A stretch of DNA of 64,000 nt. Source: Argopecten irradians. Lineage: Eukaryota > Mollusca > Bivalvia > Pectinida > Pectinidae. Numbering within the stretch: the stretch's first letter is position 1; the number at the start of each line of letters is the position of its first letter. The notes below the pieces were generated by a model. It saw only the letters and a list, made by a program, of their open reading frames with translations. It ran no database searches and was not told the DNA's origin. The DNA is taken from positions 11,657,030 through 11,721,029 of the forward strand of contig NC_091147.1 of the NCBI RefSeq assembly GCF_041381155.1. Direction: 5' to 3'. Of this stretch, positions 13,694 through 24,200 are shown in pieces. The position numbers were made by a program, and so were the translations under genes.

Positions 13694-14520
13694 AGGGACA
13701 TGAACCTAAAGAAACCATGTAAATTTGAGTACAATACATATTTACGACATGTCTGATACCTTACTAAGTAATATATATCAGTTATTGTGCAAATGTGTCA
13801 AATAAGGTAACTATATTGAAAATTCCATCTTTCTGTATTTTGAACCGGCCCGGTCGAATTTTGTAACGATAGTATAGTAGTGTTGTACTTTAGTGACCTC
13901 CCACAATGCACTGCACAATTTAAATGGATGTAAACAAAATGGTGGGTTAAAAACGTGGGTGAAGCGAACACAAACGAATTCCGATAGAAAACAGTGTACG
14001 TAAAGAGTCAGTGACGTGCGCAATTGGGAAAGTAGGTAAATATAAATGGATCACTGAAATGCAAGAGACGGGAGCAACTCCCCAATTTATACTTGCGTGA
14101 TGTACATATATGTGCAGTAAGTCAGGAACCTCCCTTCGCGGTGCTCTGTCGAATGAAAAGTCTCGTTTGACTTTTGACTTATTATTCTTACGCTAAATAC
14201 AAATTGTTGTATAACAAATATGGCTTAAACTTCATTTGTCAACCATCGTTAATTAGAAAATAATCTTAAAATGTGGTAAACTAATATTCCTTGTCACGTC
14301 AGCAAGGTTGTTGTTCATTATAACCTCGCTTTCGGCCAGCTTTCGTTTTGTGTTACAAAAATAGAATTGGACGGTCTATTTTTTTTATCATTTTTGAGGT
14401 AGGTATTCCCCACGTTTTTTTTGTCGTTTTAGATAACCAATCGTTGTAATAAAATATTCAATAAACCTCTGAAAACCATATCTAAGCATACAGAACAAAT
14501 TATTTAAGGTCCATGTTCCT
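13694..14520. mobile_element. TTAA-flanked MITE, copy 1 (827 bp)
   Basis: TTAA at 13690-13693 and 14521-14524 flanks ends agggacatgaacct and aggtccatgttcct, which are near-perfect inverted repeats. The TTAA target suggests a piggyBac/Kolobok type. There is no transposase; a 70-codon minus-strand frame inside is also present in copy 2 but has no recognisable domain and changes freely with the DNA. Confidence 0.85.
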
Positions 14521-14705
14521 TTAATAGCTAGGTGTCATAAATTACCAATATAGGTCAGCAGTACAGTAGATATGCATTGAAATATGTATATGAATGGAAT
14601 ATCTTCTAAAACGTAAAGGTATCTGATATAAGGAAAATCATCATACAGTAAATACGTTTGTAATGACTGTAACGTAGTAACTTTCATTTCCCAACATTGA
14701 TTCTA

Positions 14706-14885
14706 ACGTGACGCTACCCAAATTGGTACACTTTTAATAGATATGAGGCAGAATTTTCAATTTACACTCTAAACTGACAATAACTGTCCTGAACAATAAT
14801 TAAGGTGCTTAATTTTAACTCTGACAATTTCATATGTCATATTATTTCCTGTTGCTTATTATCTCTATTTAGAAATGAAAATAAC
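14706..14885. mobile_element. Left fragment of the 15997-16605 element
   Basis: Repeats the left end (acgtgacgctacccaaattg) of the complete element at 15997-16605 but stops after about 180 bp at the junction of the tandem duplication. It therefore records the duplication breakpoint rather than an insertion of its own. Confidence 0.85.
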
Positions 14886-16178
14886 GAAACATTTTAGGTG
14901 TGTTGATAGTTTTTACCTGGTTTTAACCGGATATCATGACAAGTCGTGATGTCGTCGAATATCTACACGTGACAGGTAGTTAAAGGGACATGAACCTAAA
15001 GAAACCATGTAAATTTGAGTAAAATACATATTTACGACATGTCTGATACCTTACTAAGTAATATATATACCAGTTATTGTGCAAATGTGTCAAATAAGGT
15101 AACTATATTGGAAATTCCATCTTTCTGTATTTTGAACCGGCCCGGTCGAATTTTGTAACGATAGTATAGTAGTGTTGAACTTTAGTGACCTCCCACAATG
15201 CACTGCACAATTTAAATGGATGTAAACAAAATGGTGAGTTAAAAACGTGGGTGAAGCGAACACAAACGAATTCTGATAGAAAACAGTGTACGTAAAGAGT
15301 CAGTGACGTGCGCAATTGGGAAAGTAGGTAAATATAAATGGATCACTGAAATGCAAGAGACGGGAGCAACTCCCCAATTTATACTTGCGTGATGTACATA
15401 TATGTGCAGTAAGTCAGGAACCTCCCTTCGCGGTGCTCTGTCGAATGAAAAGTCTCGTTTGACTTTTGACTTATTATTCTTACGCTAAATACAAATTGTT
15501 GTATAACAAATATGGCTTAAACTTCATTTGTCAACCATCGTTAATTAGAAAATAATCTTAAAATGTGGTAAACTAATATTCCTTGTCACGTCAGCAAGGT
15601 TGTTGTTCATTATAACCTCGCTTTCGGCCAGCTTTCGTTTTGTGTTCCAAAAATAGAATTGGACGGTCTATTTTTTTATCATTTTTGAGGTAGGTATTCC
15701 CCACGTTTTTTTTGTCGTTTTAGATAACCAATCGTTGTAATAAAATATTCAATAAACCTCTGAAAACCATATCTAAGCATACAGAACAAATTATTTAAGG
15801 TCCATGTTCCTTTAATAGCTAGGTGTCATAAATTACCAATATAGGTCAGCAGTACAGTAGATATGCATTGAAATATGTATATGAATGGAATATCTTCTAA
15901 AACGTAAAGGTATCTGATATAAGGAAAATCATCATACAGTAAATACGTTTGTAATGACTGTAACGTAGTAACTTTCATTTCCCAACATTGATTCTAACGT
16001 GACGCTACCCAAATTGGTACACTTTTAATAGATATGAGGCAGAATTTTCAATTTACACTCTAAACTGACAATAACTGTCCTGAACAATAATTAAGGTGCT
16101 TAATTTTAACTCTGACAATTTCATATGTCATATTATTTCCTGTTGCTTATTATCTCTATTTAGAAATGAAAATAACGA
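14886..16178. repeat. 1.29-kb tandem duplication, unit 2
   Basis: Second copy of 13596-14885. Similarity ends at about 16178, after aaaataacgaaa. Past this point the sequence continues into the rest of the TIR element, so unit 2 keeps the original right junction. Confidence 0.95.
14984..15811. mobile_element. TTAA-flanked MITE, copy 2 (828 bp)
   Basis: Same element as 13694-14520, carried along in the tandem duplication, with TTAA at 14980-14983 and 15812-15815. Differences include a two-base insertion near 15069 and a one-base shorter T run near 15675. Confidence 0.85.
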
Positions 16179-16605
16179 AATTGTGAAAAAATGCAGGAAA
16201 CAGCGTCGTGCCACAACTCTAAAATATATTTAAAACACGGAAAACAATTGCTGAATGGGATCTTTTGATAGATATGTGGCTTTAATCAACTAAAAAATGT
16301 TTGAACTTTCCTTAAACGAGTTCAAACATTTTTTATCATGTCTGAACATTTATTAATGAAATCAAATTTATCAGGTGTACCATTTTGGGTACTCAAACCT
16401 GCTGAAACACAGGGCTGGACCGGGCATGCTTCAAAGCTCTCTATTTATAAATATATGCACTGCTGACAAGTAAACAAATCACGAAATTAAAGCAGAAGGC
16501 ATCTAGCTATTTGTTGAATGTTAAAAGAAAAATCTGAATTCAAGCACACGTAAGAAATTTTTACCAATTTCTTCAAAAAGTGTACCAAATTGGGTAGCGT
16601 CACGT
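15997..16605. mobile_element. Complete inverted-repeat element, about 609 bp
   Basis: Inverted ends of about 29 bp, starting acgtgacgctacccaa on the left and ending ttgggtagcgtcacgt on the right, with one central mismatch. The target duplication is unclear (TA is possible). A hairpin lies inside at 16292-16334. There is no transposase frame. Superfamily not assigned. Confidence 0.8.
16292..16334. repeat. Perfect 16-bp-stem hairpin
   Basis: The arms aaaaaatgtttgaact (16292-16307) and agttcaaacatttttt (16319-16334) are perfect complements around an 11-base loop. It sits roughly mid-way in the TIR element. Confidence 0.85.
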
Positions 16606-17036
16606 ATACCAGTAAATCAGTTCCCGTGGTTTAGAATGTCATAAAACCTAATGATGCTATTAACCATTATCTGTAATAGGTAAACAAGTAAGGGTCAACA
16701 TTTCAGGTTTTTGAGCGTGACATTTATTTCCGTGAAATAAGTTCTTTAAAGGTGTGACGTGTTGATATACGATTTACAATAAATATTATGTAGCTTTTTT
16801 ATGCCTAAAAATTATTCAACATTTTAATGTCGCGTTTTACACTGTAGATACATATATGGTCTATTGTATCTACATATTTTAAGACACTATCAAACCATAT
16901 GCTTACATTTAAACTTGATTGTATAGTCATATATATATAAGATAAGTAAAAATGTATATGATTTTGTGTTAGACACGGTTTTATTTAATGCTTTATACAT
17001 TTGGTATTAAATTTAATATTCATATTTAATGGAAAT
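16606..17036. other. AT-rich spacer, nothing recognised
   Basis: No coding, repeat or RNA feature that I can support. Confidence 0.4.
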
Positions 17037-17155
17037 ATGGTCATTCATTCATTCATTCATTCATTCATTCACTCACTCACTCACTCACTCACTCACTCAT
17101 TCATTCACTCACTCACTTCACTCACTCACTCCCTCACTCATTCATTCATTCATTA
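17037..17155. repeat. (ATTC)n/(ACTC)n microsatellite
   Basis: Four-base repeat: attc units, then actc units, then mixed units, then attc again, about 118 bp in all. It keeps a plus-strand frame open (His-Ser repeats) that is not a gene. Confidence 0.95.
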
Positions 17156-18425
17156 TAAAAGTTGATGAAATAAATACAAAGTACATTGTATATCATCCAG
17201 GTTATTGTTGCTGTTTCAGACGTCGGGTGGGACATTTGTAGTTTTTGTCTGTATCTGGTCGAGTTAATTACATGTTACTTTGGTAACATTATAAACAATA
17301 TCTACAGTAGTTTGGTGGTATAGACAGGAAAAGTTTGGTTGAGGACCACTTGACCGTTAAACGTAACCAGTCATGCGTAATTATATTGTCAGCCTCTCCA
17401 CACTCCCATCCCCCTACACACACGGCCAAACCGTCAACAGGATATCTCATCTCTTACGACAATAAAATATTATCTTACGTGCTGAAAACACTCGGTAAAG
17501 TGAAGGATCGAAACTTATCTATTAATGCGCGTATTTACGAGACCAAAAAACCTCTCTCGTTCTCAGTGATATACATGTACATTATAAAATGAAGGTCGAA
17601 TTACAATGTTGTAGTGATGCATCGTCCATTCATAACAGTATACTGTAACAGTATAACAAGAGTGAAATTAATTTCCGTAGTTTTCTTTTTACCTGATCGG
17701 TGTAAACTAAACGTCCAGGCGCATGGAGAGGCTTGAGGTTCGAAGTGTGCACAAATGGGTAAGTCTTATTGTGTTATTACCAGTAAACATTTGATGTCGA
17801 TAACTTTATATGTGCATACCAATGATAGCTACTGTATAATATATATTTGAAAATGTAAACATGTCGAAATTGCCTTAAAGGTTTCAAATTCAAATTCAAT
17901 TTGATTTAAAATTTCTGTTCACAAAGTTTCTTAACAAAAAGTCGCGTCGGCAACAGAGAATTTTTTTTCTGTATATAACATTCAAACTTTGTATTGGTAT
18001 TGTATGTAAAATGTTATCTGTGACGTTTACCCTTATCCAAGTACATGTTATTGACCTAAATTATACTTTGGGTGTGTTTTTCGGAGTAAACAACAGGTAG
18101 TATTTTCCAGGTAGAAGAAAGTAACATTGATAAGTGTAGGCAATCAGATTACAGTTGAGAATAGAATCTGGAGTCAACACATTGGCTACATTTTAGAATG
18201 AAAAAAGTCACTTCTCTGTACACCAGAAAGACAGATGCCTAGACTGTGTATATCCCAATTACAGGTACGATTTTCACATACCATTTAGCATAACAACCGG
18301 TTCACACCAGCATTTAATGGACTAGAAGTGTGCATGAATAGTTTAAATATGTGAGCACAACAAATTGAGGACATTCGATACTATAAGAAGCAGGTGCAAA
18401 GTGATTCGTCTGTTTACGGCCGGCG
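17156..18425. other. Upstream stretch with one strong splice-donor-like site
   Basis: No long frame. At 17759 the word aaatgg/gtaagt is an almost ideal 5' splice site, preceded by a short open frame from the ATG at 17723. It could be a 5' non-coding exon of the downstream plus-strand receptor gene, whose UTR acceptor is at 21189. This is inference from splice signals only. Confidence 0.25.
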
Positions 18426-18506
18426 ATGATGGGACATCGTTCTTTCGTCTTCCTGCTAGTGATTTACCAGGCCAGCTCCACTCGTGATATCACCAAACGA
18501 TGGGTA
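18426..18506 (+). CDS. Candidate first exon coding a signal peptide
   Basis: Starting at tandem ATG codons (18426 and 18429) the frame reads MMGHRSFVFLLVIYQASS, followed by TRDITKRW. That is a textbook secretion signal: a short basic start, a hydrophobic core and small residues before a likely cleavage site. It is followed at once by a possible splice donor (gg/gtattg at 18504, or a second gtagta shortly after). If unspliced the frame runs on to a stop after about 53 codons. No second exon was identified; downstream sequence is soon occupied by the repeat insert at 18924-19963. It could start a small secreted peptide gene or be chance. Product unknown. Confidence 0.3.
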
Positions 18507-18896
18507 TTGTACGTAGTAAAATATAACTATATACTGCTACCTATTTGTACTCTCCTAGTGTATTTGATGTTGTTTAATATTTGTTGACGATGTTTACAAC
18601 ACTGACGACAAATCAAATAAACACATTAGTACTTAGTAAGTAGTATATCATTCCTTCCTATTGTGATTGTGATTAAACAATTTGATGGATGATTTGACTA
18701 AGGATGTCAAAATGTCTGTTGTATTGTAACTTACTTCATGTACTATAGCCAACTAAATGCGGTAGGGAAATGTTCACTTTTACGTATGTTTTGTCGGGAA
18801 GTCTACGTTATGATTATATTTGATCTCTGTTAGTATAACGGAAACTCTGGTCTACGTAACAATACTAGTCTTACCTCTGAAATCATCATACACAAT

Positions 18897-18923
18897 GTTC
18901 ATTTTTATAAGAGTAGTGACTAG
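18897..18923. repeat. 27-bp direct repeat, left copy
   Basis: Perfectly identical to 19964-19990 (begins gttcatttttataagag and ends gtgactag). The two copies bracket a 1040-bp insert, so they behave as a target-site duplication, but 27 bp is longer than usual for DNA transposons. Confidence 0.85.
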
Positions 18924-19963
18924 ACATGTTAACCCTACCGATTCAGGCGGAAGTCTACCGCTTTTGAAGCTGATATTCCGCCTACCGCTTAAATATCCAA
19001 ATATTCCGATTTCTGCAAAACATCTTCTTTATTATTTTTTTCTTCCGATTTCTGAATTTGTTTTTAGTCGGGTGGGTCTGCCATGGTGGCTCCAAAATGC
19101 ATACCAGACAGTGTAGGGGGACTGGCTTGATAATTAAGTAAACAAAGGAGGTGTGAACACTCCCTGACCAACACCCACTGGTGCTAATTAACAGCCTGGG
19201 GCTAGTTCCACCTTGGCTTGGTGGTGTCACTTATTTCACGTGTCTTAGTGTAACGATGTGTAGTATGTAGGCCTAACGTAAGGAAACAATCATCTGGCCT
19301 TTCAATAAATTTTGTGCTAAAAAACTAGTTAACTTCATTTAAAAAACAAACACTGCTTATAATTGAAATGATTTACTCACGTTTTTAATGTAAAATAGGC
19401 GTATGGTGTCTGCAGAAAGTCATAAACTTTGCAATCGTAATGGCCGCCATTTTGGAATGAGGTGATTCTAATAAAGGAGCCGGATTTTGGTATAAAATTT
19501 CAGGAATTCACTAAAAAAAGATTTTTTTTTCGCAGGGGGATTAGATTTTTTTTCTAGAATATTGGTGAACGTTTTAGAAACAAATATTTGTATTTTTCTT
19601 ACATAAATCAAAAGAAAATGAGTCCAGTATGTATTAAATAAAGTGAAAAAAAATAGACAAAATGTATATTTAAAAAAGGTGATAACAGTTAAATACATTG
19701 AAATAAAAGTATACAATATATTTATTGGCATTTTGCATCTTCTAAATTTAATGTAAGCCTCAATTAACATTAAAAAAATGCAAAATGAGCCACCAAGGCC
19801 TATGGTGATATTCAAAGTTAAAACATAATTTGTTAACAAAACATGTTTTTATAATTATTTTGCATTTTATTGATATTTATATATCTCTGATGCGCCGCGA
19901 AAAATACCACGTGCAATGCTACCGCTTTTGAGTAAAAAATCTACCCCTTTTTGGTCACCAAAG
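18924..19963. mobile_element. 1.04-kb insert related to the hAT-like MITE at 42.4-43.5 kb
   Basis: Bracketed by the 27-bp direct repeats. Its middle (about 19070-19480) is an inverted homologue of about 42970-43330: both have the words catcaattttgg-like gccgccattttgg, gatttactcacgtttttaatg, tgaacactccctgacca, ataattaa.taaacaaa and gccaggtggaa-like segments. The two ends differ from that element: here they repeat taccgcttttga / ccgatttctg, whereas the 43-kb copy repeats ttcgcca. No terminal inverted repeat is evident. The 123-codon minus-strand frame at 19468-19839 is low-complexity and not credible as a gene. Confidence 0.65.
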
Positions 19964-19990
19964 GTTCATTTTTATAAGAGTAGTGACTAG
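19964..19990. repeat. 27-bp direct repeat, right copy
   Basis: Exact copy of 18897-18923. Confidence 0.85.
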
Positions 19991-21189
19991 TCTCTACTTT
20001 AATTTATTTTCACTTAAATTAGTTTACTTCATACTGTTGTCATTCATGAGCTATATTATGTTTGACATCAATATATATTAACGACAAACGGAAGCTTTTT
20101 TTATATATTACGTGATATGTTATATGGTGGGAGTGTCACTTTACCACTACATTGTAGTGTGTTACCACAGACTTGTATTGGGACGCCGAGACAGTTCGCT
20201 ACTTGACCTCAGCTATTGATAAACAAACTTATATACCTTTTAGTACTAACAATCCTTATTGTGAGAGAGAGAGAGAGAGAGTGTGTGTGTATGTGAAATT
20301 ACATATTTATTAATCCATTTATCTGATATAATATATCAAAGAAAGAAACATTAAGAGGTATTAAATGATGCTTATACTACACATCGTCTATTATAGAATA
20401 TTAGTGGGTACTAATGTTGTGGTTTAGAACATTGGAATTATTTCGTGGAGAGTTACCTATTGTATAAAACACATGTTGTTGATATATATTCGTGTTTTCA
20501 TTGTAACTAAGACAACAACGAACACTTATCATAACGGAAAGTCGACATATATAGCGTCATGTACATGAGCCGTTAGAAATTTGATGTCGGGCTAAACCTA
20601 AAGACCTAGCAAGCAAATAATTCACATTTCCAGAACAGAAACGGAGGTTTAAACTTTTTTTTTCAACTTTTGGTTAGTTTAGCGATTTGTTACCTTCTGT
20701 AATGTAATTTAAACTAACATATAATGAATTAGTCGATGATCTGCTCCTTATACATAAATGTGTTACCACATTTTAATTCGCAAATGATCGAATTTTAAAT
20801 GCAGACAGTATATTGATTTACGGTGTTGATACCATCCTATATCGCGCATATCAAATGTAAACAACAACATGTTTATCATTGAGCTAATGCGTCAGGCCTC
20901 TACCCAAGACAAAAGTACACAGTTTTATAACACTGACATAAATTGCATCAGAAACATGTAAACTTAAGCCATAAGTCTTCGCATCAAACGACGACTGTGT
21001 GGATAATGTCCCCTGAAGGCGTGGTTTGAAGCTTTCTATAGTTAAGTGAAGTTAAATATGGAATCACTACGAAAATCTATGAATAAATTTCAATTTACTT
21101 TACATAATATATATCCTAAACTTTTCTGCCTCAAATAAACTTTAAGCATATATCGTATTTAAATTATATGTGTTTTTCTTTATTTGCAG
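19991..21189. other. Probable upstream/intronic region of the receptor gene
   Basis: Holds a GA/GT microsatellite (20262-20291). It ends in a pyrimidine-rich tract and cag (gtttttctttatttgcag, last base 21189), a good 3' splice site. A 5' UTR intron of the receptor gene probably ends here; the matching donor is not proven. Confidence 0.4.
20262..20291. repeat. (GA)n(GT)n microsatellite
   Basis: Eight or so GA units followed directly by GT units. Confidence 0.9.
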
Positions 21190-21257
21190 ATATAACCTAA
21201 CGCCTGAGCCATTCCTGGACTGAAAGGATATAATGGACCGTCTGCTGATAAGAAGCC

Positions 21258-21296
21258 ATGTTTGAGTCCGACTACACGTGCAGGATCTTGGTTTGA
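21258..21296 (+). promoter_or_regulatory. 12-codon upstream ORF overlapping the receptor start
   Basis: An ATG at 21258 opens the short frame MFESDYTCRILV, which ends with TGA at 21294-21296. The last base of this stop is the first base of the receptor ATG at 21296 (the sequence reads TGATGATGG). Such an overlap is a known arrangement for termination-reinitiation and would be expected to lower or condition translation of the receptor. Seen in sequence; the regulatory effect is inference. Confidence 0.5.
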
Positions 21297-24200
21297 TGAT
21301 GGCAGACTTTTGTATTCGGGGTTTCTGTCCGTGTATATACTTTTTATTGTTGTTGTCGTGTGTTAGTCTGACAATACAACTGAACAGAGAAGAGTGTAAA
21401 TATGTTACGCATAACTACACACAGATGCCAGTCTTGTATCAGATCGACGGAAGTGACGTCACAATCATTGCTAAGGTTTTTGCTCTACAAACTGCTAACG
21501 GTTCATGTACAATAAACGGTACTCAGCTCATTACCTCGTACGATTTCCCTGTGGACCGTGTCGTTACTGCTATATTCGCCTTTGCTTGCAATAGCCCTCT
21601 CCATATCGAACTTACGGACGTAGACGCACTACGTGATATGTTTTATAATGTTGTCGCCTATTTCCAGGTAAAAGGTTGTTCTTTCGATATGGAAACTCTT
21701 CACATGTTCTCTGACGCGTTCGACATGCGCGTGGTTACATTGATGGATACACCGGTCGATGGTTTATCGAACTGTTCAGTAGCATCGTGCAAGAGAGGAC
21801 TTCTGAAAAGTGCAGTGGCTTTGACAATTGACAATACGCCTGAAAGTGTAAAACAAGATGTCCTCGAAATCATGTCGGGTCCAGAATCATTTCCAGAAAT
21901 GAAGGAACTTACTTTCATCCACTTGGATTGGGATGAACTACCATATGGTATCATACACACATTTCCGTTTCTTGAATCTTTAGAAATTCCAAACAATAAT
22001 TTTACGAAACCTCCGGCTAATTTTCCGTGGAACGAGGAGCTTTCTTATTTGCCCAGGAACTTTTCGCGATCCCTTTACTTCCAAAGTCAGTACAGCCTTT
22101 CACTCAATATTGATATTCCACCCAATGTATACCGGCGTGTCTATGATTTGGATAACAACAATATCAGGAACTTGAGTGATTTTGAATTCCATGGGACTCT
22201 CCATATGATTTCACTTAACAATAACAGTCTTCAGGACATCGGTGAAAAATGCTTCCGTCAAGTTTTTTATCTTCAGAACATTTGTCTTAGGAACAACAAA
22301 CTAACATCACTTCCGGCAAGGCTTTTCTCTGGACTGACGTCACTTCGTCATTTAGATATGTATAACAATCGTATCGAGGATCTTCCTGACGGTATTTTTG
22401 ATGACTCTCCAAATCTAGTTTATATCAACCTGGCTTCAAATAGATTGTCAGTTATCCGTAAAGGATTGTTTGCAAAATTACTATATCTAGAAACGTTGTA
22501 CCTAGACAGGAACAATCTAGCTGTTATAACGGAAGCCTCTTTTCCACTTCAATCCATAGTACTGAAAACAATAGGTCTCAGCAACAATCCACTTCGACAT
22601 ATTCCGAAAATAACGTTTTACATCCGGAGCCTTCGACGCATCGATCTTCAAAACACATCGATAACCTTAACCAATTTTTCGGGTCAACTTGAGGATTTAG
22701 ATTACAATCTAATGATTGAAAGCATTGTTCACTCGGTAAGTGATACGAAAGATGATTTATTTTTACGTCCGAACCACATCCGGGAAATCAATCTTTCGGA
22801 AAACCAGATCCAGGGCATTGGCCTTTCTGGTAATCTAAGTGAGCGATGCAAAGTGAAACTAATCCTGCTCCTAATACATTTCCATTTTAATTTACACAAC
22901 AACCCTTTAATGTGCGACTGTGGTATCCTACCACTGATTGATGTAATTCACCAATACGCTCAGAACGCAACCATAACGCCGAATGATTATTTTTTCCGCG
23001 AATGGGAATGCGCCACTCCCCAGGAACTACACGGCCGAACACTTTTGGAAGTGAAAAAAGAAGAAACTTATTGTAAAGCGAATGTGTCTTTGTGTCCAGC
23101 GAGGTGTAGGTGTTATGAGCGAACCTATTCTCGGATCATCATCGTCGACTGTCGAAACACGGATATGATGTCACTTCCTGTGTATCTCCCAGAAGGCGTG
23201 CTGGATCTGTGGTTTCAAGTTAATAATATAACGAAGATCGAGACCAGAAACTACTTCTCAAGAGTAAGAACGCTGCTCCTCACGTCAAACCAGATCAGTC
23301 ACATCGACAGAGACGCTGTGCTGCAGTTCAATTTCATTGAAAATCTCCATTTATCTTCAAACAATCTCATCGGTCTCCCAGAAGAGATCCAAAACCTTAA
23401 TCTAGCCGAACTTTCTATCACAGACAATCCTTTTTCGTGTGACTGTCACTCCCTCTGGATGAGGTCGTGGGTAGAACGTAATAAAGACGTGGTACTGCAT
23501 CCGTCAACAGTGACCTGCAATACGCAGATAGGTACAGCAAAACCGCTTATCAAAGTTCCCAGCACACAGTTTGTTTGTAAGCATGTCTTTGATGCAAGAA
23601 AGCACGTGACTATCCCAGCTACTGTATCCCCCATCGCAATAATAATAGTCATCTCCCTTGTCGCCTTGGTCTGCATTTACCGACTGGAAGTAAAGGTATT
23701 CTTATATATATATACTGGGATTCGTCCCTTCGATAAGACAGTTAGACTCGCCAAGAAGTCGATAGATCTAGTTGTTGTTCATTCACCTTCAACTCAAGCC
23801 TGGGTCACGGAGAATGTATTACCATTGTCACAGAGGATAAGAGGAGGTAGACACGAGTTTCACATTTTTGATATCTGTACCGACTGTGTGGCCGGTTTCT
23901 CTCTCCAGGATAACATCACATGCCTCGTGGAACAGACGCGCAAAGTTCTAATAGTATTATCTAAAGACTTTTTACGTGATGCCAAACTTCAAATGGCATG
24001 GACGGAGATTAAGAGACGTATCCCAGACAATGGTACAGGTTTCATACAGTTTGTAGTTGATGGTGTGCTCGCTTCGGATGTACCAGACTCGGAAATGGCT
24101 TGTGTAATGAAACATACTCGCTGTCTCCAAGTTAAAGAGCGGATTATCACGAAAAAATTGATATACTACATGTATATGCCCGAAAATAGGGCATCAGACG

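Larger units (their letters stand above)
13596..14885. repeat. 1.29-kb tandem duplication, unit 1
   Basis: The segment starting gaaacattttaggtgtg is repeated in direct orientation immediately downstream (14886-16178) at a spacing of 1290-1292 bp. Only a handful of substitutions and small indels separate the copies, so the event is recent or gene conversion has kept them alike. The unit contains one full TTAA-flanked element and the left end of another transposon. Confidence 0.95.

Noticed and set aside
13811-15315. Two similar 70-codon minus-strand frames (13811 and 15103)
   Set aside because: Present twice only because of the tandem duplication; they lie in a MITE and have no domain.
19468-19839. 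123-codon minus-strand frame
   Set aside because: Low-complexity, inside a repeat insert whose homologue at 43 kb does not keep the frame.
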